Shown here piece by piece: positions 53,635 to 63,033 of a DNA stretch of 64,000 nt. Below the pieces are notes generated by a model. The model did not search any database. It was not told the DNA's origin and was given only the letters and a program-made list of their open reading frames with translations. The translations under genes and the position numbers were made by a program. This DNA comes from Corynebacterium curieae (GTDB taxonomy: Bacteria; Actinomycetota; Actinomycetes; Mycobacteriales; Mycobacteriaceae): the NCBI RefSeq assembly GCF_027570035.1, contig NZ_JAKMUU010000004.1, forward strand, positions 221,651-285,650, written 5' to 3'. How positions within the stretch are numbered: position 1 is the first letter of the stretch; each line of letters starts with the position of its first letter.

Positions 53635-55065
53635 ATGACCAACGCCAGCTTTGATGATGAACACCTGCCGCCGGAGCCGCCTCCTGAGGATGGCTCAGCG
53701 CCCCGCCGCCGTTTTCAGCAGGAAGAACCAAAGCGCTATGGCGAGTTCCGCCAACCCCCAGCGGACCGAGAAGCTGAACAGGGCGTACTTGGAGCTATGC
53801 TGCTCAGTCCTCATACAGTGATGGAAGTCATCGAGGAGTTGGAACCGGAAGACTTCTATTACCCAGCTCATGCATTGATTTACCGTGCCATGCTGGATCT
53901 GTATTCAGAGGGCAAAGATGTCGATGCGGTGATCTTGTCCTCTCAGCTGGATCGCTATAACAATCTCGAGCGCGTCGGTGGAGCACCGTATCTGCACACG
54001 CTGTTGGCTACGGTCCCAACGGCGGCAAACGCACGCTACTACGCAGAAATTGTGGCCGAAAAGGCCGTGTTGCGCAGGCTCGTTGATGCCGGTACGCGCG
54101 TAGTACAGTTAGGTTTTTCAGGCACCGAAGACGCCGAAATTGAATCCGTCTTGGACCGCGCACAGCAAGAAGTCTTTGCCGTCGCGCAGCGCAAGACGGC
54201 AGAAGATTATCGAGTCTTGGGTGATCTTATCGATCCCACTATCGACGAGCTAGCAGCGCTACAGCAGGCGGGCGGCGTAGAGCTGGGCGTGCCAACTGGG
54301 TTCATTGATCTAGATAAGCTGACTAACGGTTTGCATGCAGGGCAGATGGTCATCGTTGCTGCTCGCCCTGGTGTGGGTAAATCCACCCTGGCTATGGACT
54401 TTATGCGTTCCTGTTCTTTGCAGCACGGTAAGTCTTCGGTGATTTTCTCTCTCGAGATGTCAGCTTCAGAGATTGTTATGCGCCTACTCTCGGCGGAATC
54501 AGAGGTGAAGTTGGCCGATATGCGCGGTGGGCGTGTATCCACTGAGGACTGGGCGAAGATAGATGAGACCCTCAACCGGGTTCAAGATGCGCCGCTGTTT
54601 ATTGATGATTCGCCGAACCTCACCATGATGGAGATCCGTTCCAAAGCCCGCCGCCTAAAGCAGCAGCACGGGCTGGATCTCATTGTTTTGGACTATCTAC
54701 AGCTGATGTCTTCGGGAAAGAAGGTCGAGTCCCGTCAGCAAGAGGTCTCCGAGTTTTCTCGTCAGCTTAAGCTCTTAGCTAAGGAGCTAGAAGTTCCCCT
54801 CATCGCCATCTCGCAGCTCAACCGTGGTCCAGAGGCTCGTACCGATAAGAAACCACAGCTTGCTGATCTTCGTGAATCCGGTTCTCTGGAGCAGGACGCC
54901 GATATGGTTATGCTGCTGTACCGTCCCGACTCCCAGGATCGCGATAATGAGCGCGCCGGCGAGGCGGACATTATCTTAGCTAAGCACCGCGGTGGTCCGA
55001 TTGACACTGTCCAAGTGGCGCACCAGCTGCACTACTCCAAGTTCGTCAATATGGCGCACGGATAA
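53635..55065 (+). CDS. dnaB: Replicative DNA helicase
   Basis: 476 residues. DnaB_N (about 35-140) starts REAEQGVLGAMLLS; the RecA-like core has Walker A ARPGVGKST, the MSASEIVMRLLS segment, Walker B LIVLDYLQLM and the arginine-rich AISQLNRGPEARTDKKPQLADLRESGSLEQDADMV. No intein interrupts it. It unwinds the fork as a hexamer. The promoter follows a cluster of DnaA boxes. Confidence 0.97.
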   Translation: MTNASFDDEHLPPEPPPEDGSAPRRRFQQEEPKRYGEFRQPPADREAEQGVLGAMLLSPHTVMEVIEELEPEDFYYPAHALIYRAMLDLYSEGKDVDAVILSSQLDRYNNLERVGGAPYLHTLLATVPTAANARYYAEIVAEKAVLRRLVDAGTRVVQLGFSGTEDAEIESVLDRAQQEVFAVAQRKTAEDYRVLGDLIDPTIDELAALQQAGGVELGVPTGFIDLDKLTNGLHAGQMVIVAARPGVGKSTLAMDFMRSCSLQHGKSSVIFSLEMSASEIVMRLLSAESEVKLADMRGGRVSTEDWAKIDETLNRVQDAPLFIDDSPNLTMMEIRSKARRLKQQHGLDLIVLDYLQLMSSGKKVESRQQEVSEFSRQLKLLAKELEVPLIAISQLNRGPEARTDKKPQLADLRESGSLEQDADMVMLLYRPDSQDRDNERAGEADIILAKHRGGPIDTVQVAHQLHYSKFVNMAHG

Positions 55066-55066
55066 A

Positions 55067-55570
55067 TTACAGGTCCACCACCGCGTTGGGATCGCCCAAC
55101 CGTGGGCCGAGTATGACCAATACCAAGAAAGCCGCCGCTGCGGCAAGGGCTAACCAGCGCCACACAGGGAAAAGACGTTCGCCGCACAGATGCGCCAATA
55201 CAGCACCGATGAGCGCGCCCACGGTGTTAAATATGAGGTCATCAATATCCGTTCGCCCAAGCGCAAACGCATATTGGCACACCTCCAGCACTAGGCTCAG
55301 GCCAAATCCCCACGCCGCCGCAGTTTTAATGGAACGGCACAGACTAAACACCAGCATTCCAAACGGGATAAAGAAGGCTGTGTTTCCCGCGTACTCAAAT
55401 AGCGGACCAAACCAGCTGCCGCCGGAGAATTCATCCAGTGGCACCCAGCGCAGTTCTCGCGCACGCTGATTTTCTGGCTTCCACAAATAGCCGATTTGGT
55501 AGAAAGGCTTGAGCGTGGTCAATGCGACCATAACGGCCGTCCACGCGGCGAGGGAGAGCCTACTGAGCAA
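55067..55570 (-). CDS. VanZ family membrane protein
   Basis: 167 residues from a TTG at 55570 that overlaps the MFS stop by 11 bp and has AAAGGA 7 nt upstream. Four to five helices. The VanZ core reads EYAGNTAFFIPFGMLVFSLCRSIK, LVLEVCQYAFALGRTDIDDLIFNTVGALIGAVLAHL. It is a second VanZ paralogue of the window (compare 28669-29259, same DxDDLxFN signature). The function is unknown. The stop is one base from the dnaB stop on the other strand. Confidence 0.78.
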   Translation of the reverse strand: MLSRLSLAAWTAVMVALTTLKPFYQIGYLWKPENQRARELRWVPLDEFSGGSWFGPLFEYAGNTAFFIPFGMLVFSLCRSIKTAAAWGFGLSLVLEVCQYAFALGRTDIDDLIFNTVGALIGAVLAHLCGERLFPVWRWLALAAAAAFLVLVILGPRLGDPNAVVDL

Positions 55571-56861
55571 GCGCTATTCCTTTCTGCTCGGGCAGACTGA
55601 AGGCGGCGGCAGCCGCAATGGCAAACGCTGCGGCGAATACAACAAATAACCAGGCCGTCCCACCCGCAGCAAGCAGTGGCGGGACAATGAGTGGCGCCAC
55701 AATAGATGCTAGCCTACCGAAGCCTGCTGCCGCTCCCGTACCACGTCCTCGCAATGAAGTGGGATACAGCTCCGGACCGATGGCATAGAGGGCTCCCCAT
55801 GCGCCGAGGTTGAAGAAGGAGAGCAGACAACCAGCCAGGATGATCAACGCTTCCGTAGCTGCTGCTCCATATAGGCCGGCCGCTGCTGCCGAGCCGAGCA
55901 GGAATACCGCGAGGGTTACCCGCCTGCCCCAGAGCTCGATAAGCCAAGCTGCCACCGCGTAGCCAGGCAGCTGGGCAAGGGTGATGATGAGGGTAAAACT
56001 AAACGACTTCACTAGGGAGAAACCGTCGGCTACTAGCAGAGAGGGAATCCAGATGAAGGCGCCATAGTAGGAGAGGTTTACACAGAACCAAATGGTCCAC
56101 AACGCTGCCGTCCGCCTTCGTAACTGCGGACTCCAGATAGACGCTGCGGGGGAAGGTGTGGGGTCTGGGAGGGCATCGTCCAGCGGGCGATCTTCCGCCG
56201 CGGCTTCGAAACTGGCAACGATAGCTTCGGCCTCATCATGGCGGCCCTTGGATTCAAGAAAGCGGACAGATTCTGGTAGACCGCGGCGCACATAGATTGA
56301 ATACACGGCTGGCAGCATGCCAAGGGCTAGGGCCCAGCGCCAGCCGGATTCAGATGTGCTCACCACGAAAGTGCCGATGATGGCCGCAAGGATCCATCCC
56401 AATGCCCAGAATGCCTCGAGAATGACTACCATCCTTCCGCGGACCCGCCGAGGCGCGAATTCGGATATGAGCGTGGAGGCAACTGGTAGCTCGGCTCCGA
56501 GGCCCAACCCAACGATGAATCGGAAGAAGATGAGAACCGCAAGTCCCCCAGCTAGCGCGGATGCCCCTGTTGCCAAGCCGTAGATAAGCAAGGTGAGAAA
56601 AAAGACATTGCGGCGGCCAAATTTATCTGCCAGCAACCCGCCAAAGGTTGCGCCGAGCGCCATGCCAAGAAAGCCTGCTGAGGCCAACCAGGAGGTCTGG
56701 CTAGCGTCTAGATCCCAGTGAACGGCAAGGGCGGCCATGATGAAGGAGATTAACCCTACATCCATAGCATCAAGCGCCCATCCAAGGCCAGAACCTAGGA
56801 GTAGGCGCTTGTGCTTAGAGGTGACGGGAAGGCGATCGAGACGTTCGGTGCGGCTGAGCAT
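55560..56861 (-). CDS. MFS transporter, AAHS/sugar-porter-like
   Basis: 433 residues, 12 helices. The signature after helix 2 is GGLLADKFGRRNVF, helix 5 carries GLGLGAELPVASTLISEFAPRRVRGRMVV, and the central loop is charged (about 195-240). This resembles aromatic-acid/H+ symporters or niacin transporters (YceI/NiaP-like). The ligand is unknown. It is in the same direction as copA (9 bp downstream) and may receive its read-through. Confidence 0.82.
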   Translation of the reverse strand: MLSRTERLDRLPVTSKHKRLLLGSGLGWALDAMDVGLISFIMAALAVHWDLDASQTSWLASAGFLGMALGATFGGLLADKFGRRNVFFLTLLIYGLATGASALAGGLAVLIFFRFIVGLGLGAELPVASTLISEFAPRRVRGRMVVILEAFWALGWILAAIIGTFVVSTSESGWRWALALGMLPAVYSIYVRRGLPESVRFLESKGRHDEAEAIVASFEAAAEDRPLDDALPDPTPSPAASIWSPQLRRRTAALWTIWFCVNLSYYGAFIWIPSLLVADGFSLVKSFSFTLIITLAQLPGYAVAAWLIELWGRRVTLAVFLLGSAAAAGLYGAAATEALIILAGCLLSFFNLGAWGALYAIGPELYPTSLRGRGTGAAAGFGRLASIVAPLIVPPLLAAGGTAWLFVVFAAAFAIAAAAAFSLPEQKGIALAQ

Positions 56862-56870
56862 GCGATAATC

Positions 56871-59024
56871 CTATCGCTGAACAGAAAAACCTTTCAGGCG
56901 CAGTGAGTTGGTAACCACAAAAACCGAGCTCAGTGCCATCGCGAGGCCGGAAAATAATGGGTTAAGCAGGCCAAGCGCGGCGACGGGAATGAGTATGACG
57001 TTATAGGCAAAGGCCCAGAAAAGGTTGCCCTTGATAATTGCTAGCGTGCGGCGCGAGAGCCGAATAGCGTCAGCAGCGCAACGCAGATCGCCATTCATGA
57101 GGGTGATATCGGAGGCTTCGATTGCGACGTCTGTACCCGCGCCCATGGCGAGGCCAAGGTCTGCTTGGGCAAGCGCGGCGGCGTCGTTAATGCCGTCGCC
57201 TACCATCGCCACGGTATGCCCGGAGTCCTGCAGTTCCTTGATGCTATTTACTTTGTCTTCTGGGAGGACCTCGGCGCTGACGTGATCGATTCCAACTTCG
57301 GCGGCCACGGCGCGCGCGGCCCCAGCGTTATCGCCTGTCAGCAGGTAAGGGGTGAGCCCCAGCTCCTTCATTTGGGCCACAGCGGCCGCCGAGCTGGGCT
57401 TGATAGTATCGCGGACCTCAATTATTCCGGCAGGTTGGCCGTCCACGGAGACAACCACCGGCGTGGCACCAGAATCTTGTGCCTCGCGGAACGGTGCTTC
57501 TAAGTCACCCAAGGGGCCTTGCGGCTTGCCGACGCCCACCCGGACCCCCTCCACAGTTCCTTCCACGCCGCCTGAAACTACTGCAAAATCGGTAGCAGGT
57601 TCCACCGTGCATTCTCGGGCGATAGCGCGAGCGATGGGGTGCTCAGAACTGTGCTCCACGGCCGCGGCCAGTTCGAGCACGTCACCGTGGACCGCGGTGA
57701 CAGACATCTCTCCGGCCGTGACCGTGCCGGTCTTGTCCATGACGATGGTGTCGACTTGCCGGGTAGATTCCAGGATCTCTGGGCCCTTAATGACGAGCCC
57801 GAGCTGTGCCCCGCGGCCGGTGCCGACGAGGATGGCGGTGGGCGTCGCCAAGCCCATAGCGCATGGGCAGGCCACAATGAGGACGGAGACCGCGGCAATG
57901 AAGGCTGGCGCCACCCCGCCGAAGAAGAGATGAACAATCAGCGTAAGTGCAGCTACTGCAATTACTACGGGGACAAAGACTTGTGCGATGCGATCTACGA
58001 GGCGTTGCACTGGAGCTTTGGATGTTTGGGCATCCGTGACCAACTGGGCCATCTGGGAGAGAACAGTGTCCTCACCCACCTTGGTCGCGCGTACCTCAAT
58101 GCGGCCCGAAGCGTTGATGGTGGCACCGGTAACCGCATCTCCAGTACTTACCTCTACGGGGACTGGCTCGCCGGTAATCATGGAAGTATCGACGGCCGAG
58201 CTGCCCGCCACCACGATGCCATCGGTGGCGATCTTTTCTCCTGGGCGGACTACAAAGACATCGCCCACTTGAAGCTCTGCAATGGGCACGCGGTGTTCGC
58301 CCTCCGCGTCTAGGACCGAGGCCTCCTTTGCTCCCAGGGAGAGCAACTCGTGCAATGCTTCTGAAGATTGACCCTTTGCTCGCGCCTCGAACCAGCGGCC
58401 GAGCAGTAGGAACGTAATCACCATACCCACGGACTCAAAATAGATATGATCCATATGCGCTGCATTCGCATCTAGGGTCATATGCATCTTCATGCCCGGC
58501 TCGCCCGCGTTACCGAGAAAGAGCGCCCACAGCGACCAAAAGTAGGCCGCTGAGGTTCCCATGGTGATTAGGGTGTCCATGGTGAAAGAACCGTGTTTGA
58601 GGTTTGTCCACGTCGCTGTGTGGAAAGGCGCGCCACCGAAGACGAAAACGATGGTGGCTACGATGGCACAGGCCCATTGCCAATTCTGAAATTGCAACGC
58701 CGGCCACATCGATACCACCATAAGCGGTAGCGATAGTGCGCCGGAGATGATGGTTCGCCGCAGTAGCTCGCCGCCACCATTGGTCTCGGTGCGTGGCTCT
58801 TCCTTTTCCTCTCCAGCCATGTCATAGGCGCCGTATCCTGCGCCTTCGACCACCGAGATGAGCTCCTGCGGGCTTACCGCCTCAGTGTCATAATCGATGG
58901 CCGCGGCCTCGGTGGCGAAGTTGACGCTGGCGCTTACCCCGTCAAGCTTATTGAGCTTGCGCTCAACGCGGGAGGAGCAGGAGGTGCACGTCATGCCCGT
59001 GACGCCAAGGTCCAGGTGGGACAT
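56871..59024 (-). CDS. copA: Copper-type P1B ATPase
   Basis: 717 residues. N-terminal HMA domain with GMTCTSC (Cys13, Cys16). Eight helices, the CPC motif in [11 protein letters not shown], phosphorylation site DKTGT, the SEHPIAR His-Pro, and [16 protein letters not shown]. These are the features of a Cu+ exporter. It follows copZ by 8 bp. Regulation is expected through the CsoR-type box upstream of copZ. Confidence 0.95.
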   Translation of the reverse strand: MSHLDLGVTGMTCTSCSSRVERKLNKLDGVSASVNFATEAAAIDYDTEAVSPQELISVVEGAGYGAYDMAGEEKEEPRTETNGGGELLRRTIISGALSLPLMVVSMWPALQFQNWQWACAIVATIVFVFGGAPFHTATWTNLKHGSFTMDTLITMGTSAAYFWSLWALFLGNAGEPGMKMHMTLDANAAHMDHIYFESVGMVITFLLLGRWFEARAKGQSSEALHELLSLGAKEASVLDAEGEHRVPIAELQVGDVFVVRPGEKIATDGIVVAGSSAVDTSMITGEPVPVEVSTGDAVTGATINASGRIEVRATKVGEDTVLSQMAQLVTDAQTSKAPVQRLVDRIAQVFVPVVIAVAALTLIVHLFFGGVAPAFIAAVSVLIVACPCAMGLATPTAILVGTGRGAQLGLVIKGPEILESTRQVDTIVMDKTGTVTAGEMSVTAVHGDVLELAAAVEHSSEHPIARAIARECTVEPATDFAVVSGGVEGTVEGVRVGVGKPQGPLGDLEAPFREAQDSGATPVVVSVDGQPAGIIEVRDTIKPSSAAAVAQMKELGLTPYLLTGDNAGAARAVAAEVGIDHVSAEVLPEDKVNSIKELQDSGHTVAMVGDGINDAAALAQADLGLAMGAGTDVAIEASDITLMNGDLRCAADAIRLSRRTLAIIKGNLFWAFAYNVILIPVAALGLLNPLFSGLAMALSSVFVVTNSLRLKGFSVQR

Positions 59025-59032
59025 AGTCTCGC

Positions 59033-59233
59033 CTACTTCAGTGTGTAGCCGGCTTCTGCTACGGCGGCCGCTACCTGCTCGTCGGTGAAATCGGTGCCGG
59101 TAACCGTAACTGCGCCGGTGGTGTGGTCAGCAGTGACTTCACTAACGCCGGAAATCTCGCCGACTTCTTCCTTTACCGACATTTCGCAATGTCCGCAGGT
59201 CATGCCCTCTACGGTGTAGTTCTTGGTGCTCAT
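59033..59233 (-). CDS. copZ: Copper chaperone
   Basis: 66 residues, a single HMA domain with GMTCGHC (Cys13, Cys16), beginning [20 protein letters not shown]. It carries Cu+ to CopA in the cytoplasm. The AAGGAT site lies before the ATG. The promoter carries the palindrome at 59271-59289. Confidence 0.93.
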   Translation of the reverse strand: MSTKNYTVEGMTCGHCEMSVKEEVGEISGVSEVTADHTTGAVTVTGTDFTDEQVAAAVAEAGYTLK

Positions 59234-59270
59234 GATGATCCTTCCTATGGGTTGATTTCCCTGGCAAGTT

Positions 59271-59289
59271 TATACCCCCAGGGGGTATA
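59271..59289. promoter_or_regulatory. CsoR-type copper operator upstream of copZA
   Basis: TATACCCCCAGGGGGTATA is a perfect 19-bp palindrome (9+1+9). The C/G-run arms with TAT ends match CsoR boxes at copZA promoters of Gram-positives. On the minus strand TAAACT (59267-59272) overlaps it and is the likely -10 of copZ. No csoR gene is in the window next to copZA, so the regulator would be encoded elsewhere. Confidence 0.75.
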
Positions 59290-59350
59290 TGACAAGGTTA
59301 ATTCAGGTACGTTGGGGAATAAAGCGAAACACAAAGGAGTTAGAGCGATT

Positions 59351-59719
59351 ATGGCTACTATCGATGTCACCGAAGAAAACTTTGAAGAAACCGTCACCGG
59401 CGAAGGCATCACGCTTGTAGATGCGTGGGCCGATTGGTGTGGTCCTTGCAAGCGCTTTGCGCCGGTTTTTGAAAAGGCTTCCGAAGAGCACACGGATGCC
59501 ACCTTTGCCAAGCTCGACACCGAAGCAAATCAGGGCTTGGCATCCGCGTTGGAGATTCAGTCCATTCCTACGTTGATGATCTTCCGCGATGGCATCCTTG
59601 TCTTCCGTGAAGCTGGAGCTCTGCCTCCCGCGGCTTTGGAGGACCTGTTGAAGCAAGTGAAGGACCTCGATATGGAAGAGGTTCGCCGCCAGGTAGAAGA
59701 GCAGAATGCGCAGGGTTAA
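59351..59719 (+). CDS. Thioredoxin
   Basis: 122 residues from the ATG at 59351, with AAGGAG upstream. Active site WCGPC at about 29-33, and cis-Pro in SIPTLMIF. The C-terminus has a short charged extension (EEVRRQVEEQ). It is a general disulfide reductase or peroxidase partner. It is divergent from copZ. Confidence 0.93.
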   Translation: MATIDVTEENFEETVTGEGITLVDAWADWCGPCKRFAPVFEKASEEHTDATFAKLDTEANQGLASALEIQSIPTLMIFRDGILVFREAGALPPAALEDLLKQVKDLDMEEVRRQVEEQNAQG

Positions 59720-59737
59720 TCCCACCAACTTCCTCGG

Positions 59738-59782
59738 CGCTTTCTGGTGAGTATCGCTAAACTCGCTAGAAAGCGTCTTTTT
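59738..59782 (+). terminator. Terminator of the thioredoxin gene, with a -10 element in its loop
   Basis: A 15-bp stem (two G-U pairs) from CGCTTTCTGGTGAGT (59738-59752) and its complement (59761-59775), with loop ATCGCTAA, then TCTTTTT. TAAACT (59758-59763) lies across the loop and could be the -10 of pspA, with a 5' leader of about 32 nt and AAAGGAG before the ATG at 59802. Confidence 0.8.
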
Positions 59783-59801
59783 ATGACCAAAGGAGAAGAT
59801 A

Positions 59802-60539
59802 ATGGCTAATCCCTTCAGCAAGGGCTGGAAGTACATGATGAGTTCCTTCGATCAAAAGATTGATGAGAACGCTGACCCAAAGGTGCAGATCCAGCAGGCC
59901 ATTCAGGCCGCGAAGGAGCAGCACCAGCAGATCTCTGATCACGCCGCAGAAATCATCGGTCATAAGTCCCAGCTGGAGATGCAGATGAACCGCTTGGTCA
60001 AGTCCCAGCAGGATTACCAGTCTCAAACTCAGCGTGCGCTTGAGCTGGCGGATGCGGCAGAAGATCCGCAAAAGGCCTCCGAGTACAATCAGGCTGCCGA
60101 AGTTGTTGCGTCCCAGCTGGTTGCAGTGGAGCAGGAGCTAGAAGACGTCAAACAGCAATACGCCGCCGCGGAGCAGGCTGCCGCGCAGGCCAAGAGCCAA
60201 CAGCAGCAGTCGGAAGCGCGCCTGAAAGAGCAGCTAGCCCAAGTCAGCCAGCTTGAGGCGCAAGCGGACCAAGCAGCGATGCAAGAAAAGAACGCCCAAG
60301 CAATTGATTCTATGAATCAGCTCAACCCGGACGATTCTGTACCTACCCTCGACTCCGTCCGCGCGAAGATTGAAAAGCGCTATGCCGATGCCCTTGGTGC
60401 GCAGGAATTGCAGCACGCCACCGGCGGTGACCGTATTAGTGAGATTCAAGCCGCCGGCAATGACATGAAGGCGACGGCGCGCCTTGATGCCATCCGGGCG
60501 GATCTCAAAAAGAAGAAAGAGCTCGAATCCGGCGATTAG
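59802..60539 (+). CDS. PspA/IM30 family protein
   Basis: 245 residues, an almost entirely helical coiled-coil protein (about 25-185 heptads rich in Gln/Ala/Glu). It starts MANPFSKGWKYMMSSFDQKIDENADPKVQIQQAI, typical of PspA/IM30. It is a peripheral membrane protein that stabilises membranes under stress. Its stop interleaves with the convergent NYN gene (TTAG). No PspC or regulator lies beside it. Confidence 0.9.
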   Translation: MANPFSKGWKYMMSSFDQKIDENADPKVQIQQAIQAAKEQHQQISDHAAEIIGHKSQLEMQMNRLVKSQQDYQSQTQRALELADAAEDPQKASEYNQAAEVVASQLVAVEQELEDVKQQYAAAEQAAAQAKSQQQQSEARLKEQLAQVSQLEAQADQAAMQEKNAQAIDSMNQLNPDDSVPTLDSVRAKIEKRYADALGAQELQHATGGDRISEIQAAGNDMKATARLDAIRADLKKKKELESGD

Positions 60540-61633
60540 TTCTGCCGGCGAACGTTAATCAAAACGCCGCGGATCCCTGAGTGGAAACCATCGCGTAGGT
60601 TCACGCGCTGGGTTTCCGTCAGGGTATATTCGTGCAGCGTCTCGCAGGCAAATTGTAGTAGCGGCCGGTCGATCTCTGGGGGCAGGCCGCCGCCGGAGAG
60701 CAGATGTGCCTGATCGCGCTGCTCGGTGCTAGCTGCGTTATCAAACCACCACGAGGCGTATTGCTGGCCCACATCGAAGGGCGACTGGAAACCGGCCGAG
60801 CTCCATACTTCCTCCGGTAGCGGAACATATTTGGACCGCAGCTTGCGTCGGGGCGCCATCATTGAAGGCTTCGGTGCCGGCTTTTCCTCCGGAGAGTCAT
60901 CCGCGGAAGGAGAATCTTCCGTGGACTCTGCCTTTGGGGGCGCTGGCTTTGGAGTCGGGGCCGGGGTGGGTTTCTCGTTGGCGCCGAAGGCCGCCTCAAC
61001 TTCTGAAGGCTCGCCGCATTCATCCGGTTCCGGCATTTCCTCGTCATCTTGGGGCGCATTTTCGCGCACCACTGGGGGAAGTGGCCCCTCAAGAACTTGC
61101 AATTCCATGGAATCTGCAAAGTCTTCGCGCGGATCCAAAATGGTGGTGGAATCGCAGGCGTGGCGAAGTGCAGAAGACATAGAATCCCAGCCGAACCCGT
61201 AGAGGTGCACTCGGATGCCGTTGTCCACGGCCGCCTGTGCCCCTGGAATCATGTCGGCGTCACCGCTGACGAGGACAAAGTCAGTGAATTGACCTTTCAT
61301 GGCGGCGATGACCATGTCCGCCACCAATCGAGTATCCACGGCCTTTTGGGTGCGGCGCTCGCCCCATTCGATGAGTTGACCGGTGCGCAGCTGCACTCCT
61401 TCGCACGTGCGCAGGGCTCGCTGGTAACGGTGTGGGCCGGTATCTGGGATTCCGTCATACCAGTACTGGCGTTGAATCGGGGTTCCCAGTTGGTTTTCGA
61501 TCATCCCGCCCATGGTGCTGACTACCTCGGGCAGATCGATCTCTAGCTGCGCGCGGGCCCCCGTTTCCCACGAATTATAAAAGCTTGCAAGCAAGTATGA
61601 GGTATCGACAAAGACAAGTGTGCGTTCAAGCAT
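60536..61633 (-). CDS. NYN-domain (LabA/DUF88, PIN-like) protein
   Basis: 365 residues from the ATG at 61633; an upstream start at 61696 is possible. NYN nuclease core at about 1-165: LVFVDTSYLLASF, KAVDTRLVADMVIAA, and VLVSGDADMIPG with conserved acidic residues for metal-dependent RNA cleavage. A Pro/Ala/Glu/Lys-rich linker (about 205-270) and a small C-terminal domain (about 290-365) follow. The RNA target is unknown. AGGAG is only 2 nt from the ATG. Confidence 0.85.
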   Translation of the reverse strand: MLERTLVFVDTSYLLASFYNSWETGARAQLEIDLPEVVSTMGGMIENQLGTPIQRQYWYDGIPDTGPHRYQRALRTCEGVQLRTGQLIEWGERRTQKAVDTRLVADMVIAAMKGQFTDFVLVSGDADMIPGAQAAVDNGIRVHLYGFGWDSMSSALRHACDSTTILDPREDFADSMELQVLEGPLPPVVRENAPQDDEEMPEPDECGEPSEVEAAFGANEKPTPAPTPKPAPPKAESTEDSPSADDSPEEKPAPKPSMMAPRRKLRSKYVPLPEEVWSSAGFQSPFDVGQQYASWWFDNAASTEQRDQAHLLSGGGLPPEIDRPLLQFACETLHEYTLTETQRVNLRDGFHSGIRGVLINVRRQN

Positions 61634-61770
61634 GGCTCCTAAGTTCCGTTCTAATTGTTCTAAATAAAATTCTTTGTGCTCTCCAGTGTGCCCCATTAGT
61701 CACAAAACGTCGATAACCTTGGGCAAATTCCCAGCGCAGTGGCAGCAAAAAAGTTTTCTCGTTGGAAGTA

Positions 61771-61819
61771 TTGCATGGGTAGGGTGTTGCCGATATGGTT
61801 GATTACACAAGTAACTAAC
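61771..61819 (+). promoter_or_regulatory. Promoter and likely operator of the GntR-ABC operon
   Basis: TTGCAT (61771-61776) and TATGGT (61794-61799) are separated by 17 bp and fit -35/-10 elements. Immediately downstream the imperfect inverted repeat GTTGATTAC-ACAA-GTAACTAAC (61798-61819) covers the start-site region, a natural place for the repressor encoded next. Confidence 0.55.
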
Positions 61820-61836
61820 CAACGAACCGAGAATTG

Positions 61837-62211
61837 ATGGATAATTCCACGCAGCCACTTTTTCGCCAGATTGCCACCTTGGTGGAAGATGCCATCGTGG
61901 ACGGAAGCCTTGCAGAGGGGGATAGGGCTCCTTCCACTAATGAGCTCGCTGATTTTCACAACATCAACCCGGCTACCGCCCGGAAGGGGATAAACCTCCT
62001 AGTGGATATCGGGGTGTTGGATAAGCGTCGTGGCATCGGCATGTTTGTGGCGGAGGGAGCCCTGGCAACGATTCGTAAGCGTCGCCGGGCCGACTTCGCG
62101 GCGGAGTATATGGCACCGCTTGTCGACGAAGCTGTTCGCCTGGGCTACAACCGCGCCCAACTCCACGACCTATTTGATCGCGTTGCAGAAAGCAGAGGAA
62201 TGTACTCATGA
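61837..62211 (+). CDS. GntR family regulator, YtrA subfamily
   Basis: 124 residues. wHTH about 8-75 (PLFRQIATLVEDAIVDGSLAEGDRAPSTNELADFHNINPATARKGINLLVDIGVLDKRRGIGMFV), and a short C-terminal helical tail, the YtrA arrangement. Such regulators repress their own ABC operon until envelope stress. The stop overlaps the ABC start (ATGA). Confidence 0.9.
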   Translation: MDNSTQPLFRQIATLVEDAIVDGSLAEGDRAPSTNELADFHNINPATARKGINLLVDIGVLDKRRGIGMFVAEGALATIRKRRRADFAAEYMAPLVDEAVRLGYNRAQLHDLFDRVAESRGMYS

Positions 62212-63011
62212 TTAAAACACGAGACTTCACCTTTGCCGATGGCCTGACACACGGCTTAGTTGGCCCCAACGGCATAGGCAAAACCACGCTCCTGCGCAAG
62301 ATTGCCGGCCAAATCCAATCAGGGGGTATCACGGTCTTTGGAGAGAAGCCCTTTGATAGGCAATCGGTTCTCAACCGGGTTGTTTTGATGGGGATTGATA
62401 ACCCGCTGCCGGATTCCTGGGGCATCGGAAAGCTGGGCGTCATAGGAAAAGCACGCTGGCCGCGCTGGAACGATGACCGGTTTAATGAGCTGCTGGTTCG
62501 CTTCGATGTGCCGGCCAAGGCTTATTCTTCCCTTTCCCGCGGGCAAAAGTCTGCGGTGGGCTTAGTCTTCGCCGTTGCTTCCGGCTGCGAAGTCATGCTT
62601 CTCGATGAACCCTATCTCGGCCTTGATACACAGCACCGCGAGCTCTTTTATCAGGTGTTGCGCGAGGAGCACGGCCGCACCATTGTCATCTCCACCCATC
62701 ACCTCAATGAGATGGCAGGCCTCCTCGATACCGTTTCGCTGATGGGGGATAACCCAATTTCCGGTCCAATCGATGACTTCATCGAGGGAATTCTGGAGCT
62801 CACCGGCCCATCCGAGGCTCTCACCGCAGCGGCCGAAGAGCTTGGCCTTCCTGAGCTGACCAGGGAAACCACGTCCTTAGGAGATCGCGTGCTGATCGAC
62901 GCCCGCTCCGCTTCCACCGACCCCGTCTTCCGCACTGCCCAGGCCTACGGCCTGCGCGTCAATGAGGTCTCCTTGGAGCGTGCGGTGCTGGCATTGGAGG
63001 GCAAAGCATGA
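62208..63011 (+). CDS. ABC transporter ATP-binding protein
   Basis: 267 residues. Walker A GPNGIGKTT near residue 18-26, signature LSRGQKS (degenerate from LSGGQ), Walker B VMLLDEPYLGLD, H-loop ISTHHLNE. The C-terminal 60 residues are an accessory domain. It is encoded in an operon with a GntR regulator (4-bp overlap) and a membrane protein. Export or membrane remodelling is likely; the substrate is unknown. Confidence 0.9.
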   Translation: MIKTRDFTFADGLTHGLVGPNGIGKTTLLRKIAGQIQSGGITVFGEKPFDRQSVLNRVVLMGIDNPLPDSWGIGKLGVIGKARWPRWNDDRFNELLVRFDVPAKAYSSLSRGQKSAVGLVFAVASGCEVMLLDEPYLGLDTQHRELFYQVLREEHGRTIVISTHHLNEMAGLLDTVSLMGDNPISGPIDDFIEGILELTGPSEALTAAAEELGLPELTRETTSLGDRVLIDARSASTDPVFRTAQAYGLRVNEVSLERAVLALEGKA

Positions 63012-63033
63012 AACTACTGTGGTACCTAGGTGA

